This document shows, piece by piece, positions 27,295-34,571 of a stretch of 64,000 nucleotides of DNA. Under the pieces are notes generated by a model that saw nothing but the letters and a program-made list of their open reading frames with translations, made no database searches and was not told the DNA's origin. The DNA lies in the NCBI RefSeq assembly GCF_003458415.1, contig NZ_QRUF01000005.1, forward strand, positions 1-64,000, given 5' to 3'. The translations under genes were made by a program, and so were the position numbers. Position 1 is the first letter of the stretch. Every line of letters starts with the position of its first letter. This stretch comes from Collinsella sp. AF25-2LB. GTDB lineage: Bacteria; Actinomycetota; Coriobacteriia; Coriobacteriales; Coriobacteriaceae.

Positions 27295-27395
27295 ACCGTT
27301 TACCGGACAATATCGACCACTCACCCGTATATCCTTGTTGCTCTTCCAATAATGTCTTACGTTGTCATTAACGAAATGACAACGTTGTCATTTCG
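27295..27395. promoter_or_regulatory. Operator region of the second lacE-lacG operon
   Basis: A 24-bp perfect palindrome at 27372-27395 centred on AATGACAACGTTGTCATT, with a partial second site (ACGTTGTCATTAACG) directly upstream. ACCGTTTACCGG at 27295-27306 is the shared sugar motif. Confidence 0.85.
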
Positions 27396-27496
27396 CAATG
27401 CCTTCCTTAAGTAGGAAGGCTTCCGGGCAGTCCTGACCATCCATCGACGACCAGTTCCATCCACATGCATCGCGCATCAAGTAGTAAAGGAGCTCT

Positions 27497-29275
27497 ATGG
27501 ACGCCATCGTAAAAATGCTCGAAAAGCATCAGCCGTTCTTTGAGAAGATCTCGAGGAACATATACCTCCAGGCCATCAAGGACGGATTCCTTGGGTGCAT
27601 GCCCATTGTCCTCACCTCTTCGATCTTTCTGCTCATTGCCACCCTTCCCGGCGTAGTCGGCATCACGCTGCCCCAGCCGCTCATCGACTGGTGCAACAAG
27701 CTCTACAACTTCACCATGGGCGTCATGGGCATCATGGTTGCCGGCACCACTGCCAAGAACTTCACGGCATCCATGAACCGTCGTATGCCCGCCGGCAAAG
27801 TGCTCAACGACGGTTCCACCATGGTGGCCGCCCAGTGCAGCATGCTGCTGCTCGCAGTCACGCAGTTCACCACCAAGTTCAACGGCTCCGAACTTTCGGT
27901 CTTCGATTGCACCAGCATGGGCACGCGCGGCCTGTTCTCGGCCTATATCGCCGCGTTCATTACCGTGTGGGTCTACAAATTCTGCGTCTCGCGCGATCTG
28001 ACCATTAAGCTGCCCAAGGAGGTCCCGGGCGCCATCGCTCAGAACTTCCGCGACATCATCCCCTTCGGCGGCGCCGTCATCATCTGCGGCATCATCGATG
28101 TCGTCGTGCGCAACCTCATGGGCGTTCCGTTCTCCGAGCTGCTTATCAAACTGCTCTCCCCGCTCTTCACCGCTGCAGAAACCTATCCTGGCCTTATCCT
28201 TATCCAGGCAGCCACCGCGTTCTTCTGGTTCATCGGCGTCCACGGCCCCTCGATCGTCCAGCCGGGCATCGACCCCATCCGTCTTGCCAACCAGGCCGAG
28301 AACCTGCAGGTTCTGCTGGCAGGCGGCCACCCCGCCCATTCCCTCACCTTTAACATGTCGCTCGTGGGTGAGTTCGGCGGCACCGGCGCCACGTTCATCG
28401 TGCCGCTTCTGCTGATTCTCTTTATGAAGTCCAAGCAGCTCAAAGCCGTCGGCAAGGCCTCGATTGTTCCTGTGGCCTTCGCTGTCAACGAACCGCTGCT
28501 CTTTGGCGCGCCGATGATCCTTAACCCCTACATGCTCATCCCCTTTGTTGCCGCCGGCTGCGTCAACGTAAGTGTTGCCAAGTTCTTTATCGATAACGTG
28601 GGCATGAACGGCTTCTCCTTCGTGGTGCCTTGGGCCACCCCCGCCCCCATCGGCATTTTCATCACCACGAACTTCCAGCTTATCGCCCTGGTGTTTGTCG
28701 CGATCATCATCTTGCTGGACGCCATCATCTACCTGCCGTTCTTGAAGGCATACGATAAGCTGCTCTGCGACCAGGAAGCCGAGCGCGCCGCCGAGCTGGG
28801 TCTCGAGTCCGATGGCGCTGTCACCATCGCCGCCAACGCCTCTGCGCCCGCTGTCGAGCAGACTACCGCTTCCGTCGAGCCGACCGCCGCTGCCGTCAAC
28901 AGCGAGCCTGTCGCCGATCAGCCCGAGCCCGCCGCCGGCGCATCCGCCAAGAAGGATGTCGACGGTCTGAAGGTCCTCGTCCTGTGCGCTGGCGCCGGCA
29001 CCTCCGCCATGCTTGCCAACGCCATCAAGGAAGGTGCCGCGCAGACCGGAGAGAACATCGCTTCCTCCGCAGGTGCCTATGGCCAGCACACTGCCATCAT
29101 GGATCAGTACGACGTTATCGTGCTTGCCCCGCAGGTCCGTAGCTACTACAACGACATGAAGGCCGACACCGATCGCCTGGGCATTAAGCTGCTCGCCCCG
29201 CGCGGCAAGGAATATATCGACCTTACCCGCGACCCCGCTGGCGCCATCAAGTGGCTCCGCGAGAACCTCGACTAG
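27497..29275 (+). CDS. lacE: PTS lactose-family IICB component (copy 2)
   Basis: Second LacE-type transporter, 592 residues: IIC domain to about 420 (GVHGPSIVQPGID, FAVNEPLLFGAPMILNP), a long Ala/Glu/Pro-rich linker (about 430-485) and IIB with C497 in VLVLCAGAGTSAML. AAAGGAGCTCT precedes the ATG. It diverges clearly from copy 1 in sequence, so a different beta-galactoside is possible. It has no IIA of its own nearby; LacF from 20.7 kb would be needed. Confidence 0.91.
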   Translation: MDAIVKMLEKHQPFFEKISRNIYLQAIKDGFLGCMPIVLTSSIFLLIATLPGVVGITLPQPLIDWCNKLYNFTMGVMGIMVAGTTAKNFTASMNRRMPAGKVLNDGSTMVAAQCSMLLLAVTQFTTKFNGSELSVFDCTSMGTRGLFSAYIAAFITVWVYKFCVSRDLTIKLPKEVPGAIAQNFRDIIPFGGAVIICGIIDVVVRNLMGVPFSELLIKLLSPLFTAAETYPGLILIQAATAFFWFIGVHGPSIVQPGIDPIRLANQAENLQVLLAGGHPAHSLTFNMSLVGEFGGTGATFIVPLLLILFMKSKQLKAVGKASIVPVAFAVNEPLLFGAPMILNPYMLIPFVAAGCVNVSVAKFFIDNVGMNGFSFVVPWATPAPIGIFITTNFQLIALVFVAIIILLDAIIYLPFLKAYDKLLCDQEAERAAELGLESDGAVTIAANASAPAVEQTTASVEPTAAAVNSEPVADQPEPAAGASAKKDVDGLKVLVLCAGAGTSAMLANAIKEGAAQTGENIASSAGAYGQHTAIMDQYDVIVLAPQVRSYYNDMKADTDRLGIKLLAPRGKEYIDLTRDPAGAIKWLRENLD

Positions 29276-29350
29276 CTCCTCCCTCTGTTGGTGCCCGGAT
29301 CCCCAGTTCGGGCACCTCTCCCTATTCGTATCCCACAGAAAGGATGACTC

Positions 29351-30772
29351 ATGACCAATCCCATGAAGTTCCCCGACGGCTTTGTGTTTGGCGGCGCCAC
29401 CGCCGCTTACCAGGTTGAGGGCGAGACCCGCACGCACGGCAAGGGCAAAGTGCCCTGGGACGATTTCCTGGCAGCCCAAGGTCGTTTCTCCCCCGACCCC
29501 GCAAGCGATTTCTACAACAAGTATCCGGTCGATATCGACCTGTGCCAGCGTTTTGGCATTAACGGCATTCGTGTCTCCATCGCTTGGAGCCGTATCTTCC
29601 CCAGTGGCACTGGCGAGATTAACCCCGAGGGCGTCGCTTTCTATCACGAGCTTTTTGCCACCTGCAACAAAGCTGGCGTTATCCCCTATGTCACGCTCGA
29701 TCACTTCGATACGCCCGAGGCCTTCTACCAGGACGGCGGCGAGGGCTTCCTGACGCGCACGACCATCGATGCCTTTGTCGAGTACGCCAAGTTCTGCTTT
29801 GCCGAGTTCGCCGAGGTCAAGCACTGGTTCACGTTTAACGAGATTCCCGCAACCGCCGAGGGCAGCTTTATCGTCGGCAACTGGCCGCACGGCGAGAAGT
29901 ACCGCCTGGACAAGGCCTTCCAGCTCATGCACAACATGATGGTGGCCCACGCCAAGGCCGTCGTCGCCTTCCATGAGGGCGGCTTTGAGGGCGAGATCGG
30001 CATTGTCCAGAACCTGGAGCCCAAGTATCCCCTCGATCCCAACAGCGCTGCCGACTGCGAGGCCGCCCGCATGGCCGACGTCATCAACAACCGCTGGGTG
30101 CTCGACGCCACTTTCCGCGGCCACTATGCAGCCGACACCATGGAGGCTGCGACCAAGCTGGCCCATATCGCCGGCGGCGAGCTCGACGTCCGCGACGAGG
30201 ACATCGCCGCGCTGACCGCCGCGCTCCCCTACAACGATTGCCTGGGCGTCAACACCTACAAGTGCCAGTTCCTGCGTGCCGCCGAAGGCGAAAACGACAT
30301 CAACCACAATGGCACCGGCGACAAGGGCTCCTCGCGCTGGTTCCTCAAGGGCGTGGGCGAGTCATGCGTGCGCGAAGGCGTACCCACCACCGATTGGGAC
30401 TGGATCATCTATCCCGAGGGCCTGTACGACCTGCTGCTCCGCATTAAGAACGATTACCCCAACTACAAGAAAATCTACATTACCGAGAACGGCATGGGCT
30501 ATAAGGACGACTTCGAGGACGGCTTTATCGATGACGCCCCTCGTATCGACTACATGCGCCAGCATCTCGCGTGGATCCTCAAGGCAATCGACGGCGGCGT
30601 AAACGTCGACGGTTACTTTGTGTGGTCGCTGCAGGACCAGTTCTCCTGGACCAACGGCTATAACAAACGTTACGGCCTGTTCTACATCGACTTTGAGACC
30701 CAGAAGCGCTATCCCAAGGCGAGCGCGTACTGGTACAAGAACGTCGCGGAGACCGGCCTGCTCATGGCCTAG
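29351..30772 (+). CDS. lacG: 6-phospho-beta-galactosidase (copy 2)
   Basis: GH1 phospho-galactosidase of 473 residues, highly similar to copy 1. Acid/base E164 (FTFNEIP), nucleophile E379 (ITENGMG) and W433 in FSWTNGYNKRYG are conserved. AGAAAGGATGACTC precedes the ATG. Operon partner of lacE copy 2, 75 bases upstream. Confidence 0.92.
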   Translation: MTNPMKFPDGFVFGGATAAYQVEGETRTHGKGKVPWDDFLAAQGRFSPDPASDFYNKYPVDIDLCQRFGINGIRVSIAWSRIFPSGTGEINPEGVAFYHELFATCNKAGVIPYVTLDHFDTPEAFYQDGGEGFLTRTTIDAFVEYAKFCFAEFAEVKHWFTFNEIPATAEGSFIVGNWPHGEKYRLDKAFQLMHNMMVAHAKAVVAFHEGGFEGEIGIVQNLEPKYPLDPNSAADCEAARMADVINNRWVLDATFRGHYAADTMEAATKLAHIAGGELDVRDEDIAALTAALPYNDCLGVNTYKCQFLRAAEGENDINHNGTGDKGSSRWFLKGVGESCVREGVPTTDWDWIIYPEGLYDLLLRIKNDYPNYKKIYITENGMGYKDDFEDGFIDDAPRIDYMRQHLAWILKAIDGGVNVDGYFVWSLQDQFSWTNGYNKRYGLFYIDFETQKRYPKASAYWYKNVAETGLLMA

Positions 30773-30792
30773 TTTCAGTCACATACCCTGTC

Positions 30793-30835
30793 GGCCGCAT
30801 GTGAATCCCCCACGGGCTCGCATGCGGCCTTTTTG
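30793..30835 (+). terminator. Terminator of lacE-lacG copy 2
   Basis: Arms GGCCGCATG / CATGCGGCC with a 19-base loop, followed by TTTTTG. Confidence 0.8.
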
Positions 30836-30855
30836 TTTTCGCGCGGGTCGGCAGC

Positions 30856-30996
30856 CGTTTGTCTAAATCTGCAACATCAAGTCGAGTTTTTTGCCTCTAC
30901 CTGTTACAAATCAAGACAAACGGGAATCACTCTGCCGAAACGTCTCAATCTGTAACAGATATCTGCTCAAATCGAGTCTAGGTGTTACAGATTGAG
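30856..30996. repeat. Twin-hairpin repeat TGTAACA/TGTTACA, copy 2
   Basis: Same two-hairpin plan as 26051-26197: unit 3 (30856-30922) pairs GTTTGTCTAAATCTGCAACA with TGTTACAAATCAAGACAAAC, unit 4 (30941-30996) pairs GTCTCAATCTGTAACA with TGTTACAGATTGAG. The spacer (GGAAT...CCGAAA) is also shared. It marks the left edge of the accessory island. The remaining 30773-31328 holds only the small ORF and hairpin listed next. Confidence 0.85.
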
Positions 30997-31082
30997 TTTT
31001 TGATTTGGGAGGTTGAGGATGGGGGATCGCGTGCCGAAAGCATGGTCCCCGGATAAAAAAGCTCGCCGGCCAGGCCGAAGAC

Positions 31083-31241
31083 ATGGCCCACATCAAGGCA
31101 GACCTTTGCCCCTGCTCGCCCGAGCAAAAAGTCATGCCCCTCGATGCGCTCTGCCAGTCCGGCACCGAGACCCCGCAATGGCGGTGGGATGTGCTGGTCG
31201 GAGAGGGCGACCCGCTCTACTGCAAGTCCCGAGAGATCTAA
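31083..31241 (+). CDS. Small ORF or gene remnant, 52 residues
   Basis: ATG to TAA reading MAHIKADLCPCSPEQ..., ending LVGEGDPLYCKSREI. It has coding-like composition, but no ribosome site, and the frame opens only a short way upstream, with in-frame stop codons before that. It looks like the 3' end of a decayed gene. A hairpin (31271-31296) follows. No family recognised. Confidence 0.25.
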   Translation: MAHIKADLCPCSPEQKVMPLDALCQSGTETPQWRWDVLVGEGDPLYCKSREI

Positions 31242-31270
31242 GTATCCGCTGCAAGGTATAAGAACGAATT

Positions 31271-31296
31271 GGAGCCCTGGTACATACCGGGGCTCC
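31271..31296. terminator. Hairpin GGAGCCCTGGT / ACCGGGGCTCC
   Basis: Stem of about 11 bp with one bulge and loop ACAT, followed by TCGTGG rather than a T-run; terminator role is uncertain. Confidence 0.4.
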
Positions 31297-31328
31297 TCGT
31301 GGTAGTGGCTGTCTAATGAATCTGGTGG

Positions 31329-31673
31329 CTAGGCCTCTTCGCCGCCACTGGATTCAGTTACCGTTTCCTCCTCACTATGTTGCGTCTCTCTCGTAGCCTC
31401 ATCAACTTCTGTTGACGAATGTGCCTCTTCGTATACTTCGATGTTCGCCTTGAGAATGGTTGCACTCTGTTCAGCAAGAGCGATCTTCCTCTGGTGCTTG
31501 TCGTAGGCATACAGTCCGATTCCACCTGCGACTAGCGTGGCTACAGAACCGATTACTCCACCCTGGATTCTTCCAACGGAAATCCCGCCCGCTCTGATAT
31601 TGCTGATCAGCGCCTGAGGCCCACCGAGCTCTTTCGCCAGATGCGACAATTGCGCATAGTCCCAAGTCGTCAT
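31329..31673 (-). CDS. Hypothetical protein with one membrane helix
   Basis: A 114-residue protein from the Met at 31673 (AGGAAAAGGCA upstream; a GTG at 31697 is possible). It has a short N-terminal helix region, a Gly/Ala-rich membrane segment (GGVIGSVATLVAGGIGLYAY, residues about 38-58) and an acidic Glu/Thr-rich C-terminal tail. Divergent from the XRE-type regulator, so the two may be a pair in a mobile element. Family not recognised. Confidence 0.6.
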   Translation of the reverse strand: MTTWDYAQLSHLAKELGGPQALISNIRAGGISVGRIQGGVIGSVATLVAGGIGLYAYDKHQRKIALAEQSATILKANIEVYEEAHSSTEVDEATRETQHSEEETVTESSGGEEA

Positions 31674-31755
31674 TGCCTTTTCCTCACTTTCTTTCACTTC
31701 AGCACCGCTTCCACTGGGGTGCTCACTTTCGACAGTGCTATCATGCCATCGGTAA

Positions 31756-31787
31756 ATAAGACGGTATATGTCCTATAATTGTCTTAT
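31756..31787 (+). promoter_or_regulatory. Promoter and dyad upstream of the XRE-type gene
   Basis: A TATAAT -10 box (31774-31779) lies inside the dyad ATAAGAC (31756-31762) / GTCTTAT (31781-31787); a further TTAAGAC follows at the start codon. This arrangement suggests autorepression by the adjacent helix-turn-helix protein. Confidence 0.6.
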
Positions 31788-31815
31788 CTGTTGTTAATGA
31801 GGAATGATTAAGACA

Positions 31816-32715
31816 ATGTACGTCCGCAAAGATCGCCCTAAGGACATTTTTCCAAAGAGACTCAGCGGTTTGATGGAAAGCTATGAAATAGAAAAGGGGC
31901 GCAGAGGCATTAGCAATATCGGCCTTGCGCGTCTGCTCTATCAAAAGCGTAACGGTACCGATGATGCCTCGCTAGCCGATGACCGCTATGCAGTGGAAAG
32001 GGAGAACGGCCGCAAGGCGATTGCGAGAAAGATCAGCCGATTTCGAAAAGGAGATCAGTTTCCTCAATGGGATGACCTCGTAGATCTGGCTGACATATTC
32101 GGAAAGCCAGTAGGTTTTCTCATCGGGGAGACCGATTGTGATACGTACGAGCTCCAAGATATTGCTGACTTCCTTGGTCTCAGCGGCGAGGCTGTTCTGT
32201 CCATCGAGCGTATGACGAGAAAAGTTAGTGCGGAGTGGCTTCCGGAACAGTCTGGCGGCAACGGCGGAGACCATGAGGAATGGGAAAAATACCTCGTGAA
32301 TGATATGGTCGCGAAGGCGAATGCCGAGCCAGAAGCTTGCAGGGCAGTGCTCAATCGAATGCTGACCGCAGCAGCGTTTAAAGACCTTGTGCTCTGCCTG
32401 TCTGAGGTCGGCGATGCCCAATACAATCTGCTTATGGAACGCATTGCAAGTGCGGAAATAGAACTGAGAGACGCAGACGTACTCAGTGACAACCACCCAG
32501 ACTCCATCATGGGGCAAATGGCGGCAAAATCCCGATTCAGGGATGCTGCAACACGCCTGCAGGAAGCGGAAAATGCGGTGAGGTCCAGCAGGTATGCAGC
32601 TTATGAATGCCATGTCCGCATCGTTGATGAAATGTTCTCGGATATTACCCAGACTGACGCAAATACCGTAGCCAAAGAGCATGTCAAGCAGAGACAGTCA
32701 GGTAACCAGGCGTAG
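31816..32715 (+). CDS. XRE-like helix-turn-helix regulator with long C-terminal region
   Basis: A 299-residue protein (an ATG at 31804 would add four residues). Residues about 30-105 resemble a Cro/C1-type domain with an insertion (NIGLARLLYQKRNG... KISRFRKGDQFPQWDDLVDLADIFGKPVGFLIG). The remaining two thirds are helical and charged, with no recognised enzyme motif. The last 32 bases overlap the convergent pseudogene. Codon use is less GC-biased than in the housekeeping flanks. Probably a phage- or element-type regulator. Confidence 0.72.
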   Translation: MYVRKDRPKDIFPKRLSGLMESYEIEKGRRGISNIGLARLLYQKRNGTDDASLADDRYAVERENGRKAIARKISRFRKGDQFPQWDDLVDLADIFGKPVGFLIGETDCDTYELQDIADFLGLSGEAVLSIERMTRKVSAEWLPEQSGGNGGDHEEWEKYLVNDMVAKANAEPEACRAVLNRMLTAAAFKDLVLCLSEVGDAQYNLLMERIASAEIELRDADVLSDNHPDSIMGQMAAKSRFRDAATRLQEAENAVRSSRYAAYECHVRIVDEMFSDITQTDANTVAKEHVKQRQSGNQA

Positions 32716-33374
32716 CCGTCGTATCGATACGGAAGTGGGTATAAACCGTCCTGCTGCTTGCATACGTGGTTCCGTTGCCGCCCGTCAGCTTGTAGCAGTT
32801 ATAGAAGCACTGCGAGTCCGAAACCCCGCTCGAAGGCAGCGCCCAGGTGGCGTCGGCGTAGATCGTCACCAGCGACGAGCACCCCGAGAAGCAGTAGGTC
32901 AGGTCGGTGAGCGCAGACGGGTCGAAGCCTCGGAAGTCCAGCTCGGCGGGCGACGAGCGCGAAGCGAACGCGAACCGCACGACTTGACACCTGCGAGGTT
33001 GCCCAAACCGGAGACCACCTCCAGCGCCGTGCATGAGTAGAAGAGGTGGGTCAGGTTCATGGTTGCGAACGTCGCCATGTCTGCCGCGAAGGCGATGCGC
33101 TCATCGGCCGCCTGGCCTTCACCTGCTGGATTTCGCCGCGCAGGGCGTCCGCCACCTCGGCGCTCTTGGCAGCCTCGGCCACTTGCCCCTCAAGCTCCTT
33201 GATGCGAGCCTCCTGCTTGGCGAGAAGCGCCTGGTAGCCCCTCTCCGAGTCCACTGCCTGCGGCTCTTCCGCCTGCGCGACCCCTTCTTGGCCGCCCGCC
33301 TGCGCTGCGACCTCTTCCTCGTCGTCGATGCTATGGTCGTCTCCGTCCATGTCGGCCTGCCTTTCGATTGACAT
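32684..33374 (-). pseudogene. Mosaic pseudogene: phage scaffold-like 5' part, BspA/DUF285-like 3' part
   Basis: The upstream part (33374-about 33105) encodes an acidic coiled-coil segment (QALLAKQEARIKELEGQVAE, ALRGEIQQVK) like phage scaffold proteins. After a frame change it reads ADERIAFAADMATFATMNLT and then HLFYSCTALEVVSGLGNLAG, and after another frame change FRGFDPSALTDLTYCFSGCS and on to a proper stop. The last two segments are DUF285/BspA-type leucine-rich repeats of surface proteins. Two frameshifts and the mismatch of parts indicate a recombined and decayed gene. Confidence 0.7.
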
Positions 33375-33424
33375 AGGCCAGCACAAACGAACCGTCCCTT
33401 AACCATGCAAATAGGCTAAAGGTC

Positions 33425-33468
33425 GGTCACAAAGTGAGGTCATCCAGTCCGTTCGGCAGTTTGTGACC
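33425..33468. promoter_or_regulatory. Dyad GGTCACAAA / TTTGTGACC upstream of the ABC-3C locus
   Basis: Perfect 9-bp arms separated by 26 bases, 80 bases upstream of the first ORF of the defence-like operon. It may be an operator or the end of a folded leader. Confidence 0.45.
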
Positions 33469-33549
33469 ATTAGCAAGAATTAGAGGCAACGCAACGAGCG
33501 AACGCTCGATAATGGTCTAGAATATTGGACTTGACATTTGGGAGGCAAG

Positions 33550-33747
33550 ATGGAGACTGTGAACCTTATCCTTGGAATTATCGCGTCTATCGCATCCATC
33601 GCCGCCGCCGTCATCTCGCTCCAAAACAAGCAAGAGATCAAGTCAATCAAAAAGAGTCTAAGCGACAACTCGCAGACCGCTACAGGTAAAGTTGCCACAA
33701 ACGTCGTAGGCAGCAACAACTCGGCGAACATCCATGCTTCGCGATAA
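33550..33747 (+). CDS. Small membrane protein, first ORF of the ABC-3C-type locus
   Basis: A 65-residue protein with one hydrophobic helix (NLILGIIASIASIAAAVISL, residues about 5-24), a basic stretch (KQEIKSIKKSL) and a tail with the motif TATGKVATNVVGSNNSANIH. GGGAGGCAAG precedes the ATG. The same GKVATN-x-x-G-x-N/S-S motif opens the next ORF, which overlaps this one by 14 bases in the +1 frame and has no ribosome site of its own. The two may be halves of one effector, split by mutation or joined by frameshifting. Confidence 0.7.
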   Translation: METVNLILGIIASIASIAAAVISLQNKQEIKSIKKSLSDNSQTATGKVATNVVGSNNSANIHASR

Positions 33748-34339
33748 GCCAACGCAGACAAGCCAGAGCGCAATTGGAAAGGTCGCCACGAACATAACCG
33801 GCGACTCCAATAGCTATGACTCACATGACATAAACATCTACCAGCCCGTCTCGTCTGGCCCGCACCGGCCGCTTACAAAGACGCTCATGTATAAACTCCT
33901 GCAAATCATGATTTCGTCGACTGAGCCAACGGGCGAAGATTTCCCCCTTACGCCTCCGCCTCCTATAGAGAAGAAGCTGATTTACAACCACGCACCGCGT
34001 TACCTAAACATCATCAACGAGTATTCTGAGAACTACGCTCGTCTCGACAGCGTGATCAAGGAATTCCCCGACAGCGAAGCCATCATCCAAAGGCTGAACA
34101 AGATGTTTGTCAATGTGGCAGACGTTCGCGATGACGGCAAGCTGTGCGTAGGAAACGGCGATGCACAGCTCAAGCTCATCGAGAACGAGATCTATAACAT
34201 GATTGTGAATGACGCAGGCTTTCAGGCTGACGAGGTCCCCGAAGAAATCATCAACCAGTTCTGCGTTGCGTTGATTGCCGTTGCCGTGGCAAAATGCAGA
34301 GTCCTTCTGAGGCCAGGTGATGACGATGCTGCTGCTTGA
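33734..34339 (+). CDS. ABC-3C system effector-side protein (C-terminal-domain type)
   Basis: A 201-residue protein. It starts with SAIGKVATNITGDSNS, repeating the tail of the previous ORF, then DINIYQP, and from about residue 50 a helical domain with NHAPRYLNIINEYSENYARLD and VPEEIINQFCVALIAVAVAK that fits the C-terminal domains described for ABC-three-component systems. No catalytic motif is seen. It overlaps the middle-component gene by 20 bases. Role by family: effector regulated by the ABC ATPase; the domain call rests on context and style. Confidence 0.65.
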   Translation: MLRDKPTQTSQSAIGKVATNITGDSNSYDSHDINIYQPVSSGPHRPLTKTLMYKLLQIMISSTEPTGEDFPLTPPPPIEKKLIYNHAPRYLNIINEYSENYARLDSVIKEFPDSEAIIQRLNKMFVNVADVRDDGKLCVGNGDAQLKLIENEIYNMIVNDAGFQADEVPEEIINQFCVALIAVAVAKCRVLLRPGDDDAAA

Positions 34340-34571
34340 TCGCAATAATGAGCCGACGAGCACGGTCTATTACATCGCTGCCGCCTTGGATGGCTACATC
34401 GACCAGAACCCAGGCTTGGACGCCGGTCAACTCTATGAGGTAACGGCGAACACTCTGGTCAAGAAAGAAGTGAGCTACGACTTCTTTGTCATGGCTTTGG
34501 ACTTTCTCTTCCTCCTCGGACGCGTGTCAATAGACGAGAAGGGAGGGCTACATGTTCATCAAGTCGCTTAG
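34320..34571 (+). CDS. ABC-3C system middle component
   Basis: A small helical protein of 83 residues (ATG at 34320; a GTG lies one codon earlier). It ends MALDFLFLLGRVSIDEKGGLHV, the winged-helix-like ending typical of middle components that bridge the DUF2326 ATPase and the effector. It overlaps both neighbours by 20 bases, which implies coupled translation and fixed stoichiometry. Confidence 0.72.
   Translation: MTMLLLDRNNEPTSTVYYIAAALDGYIDQNPGLDAGQLYEVTANTLVKKEVSYDFFVMALDFLFLLGRVSIDEKGGLHVHQVA

Noticed and set aside
27407..30307. 966-residue minus-strand open frame spanning lacE and lacG copy 2
   Set aside because: It is antisense to two clear genes and crosses their junction; composition is not protein-like.
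24437..30772. 6-phospho-beta-glucosidase (BglA) for the two GH1 genes
   Set aside because: Both keep the Trp of FSWTNGY and align end to end with LacG-type proteins, favouring galactosidase.
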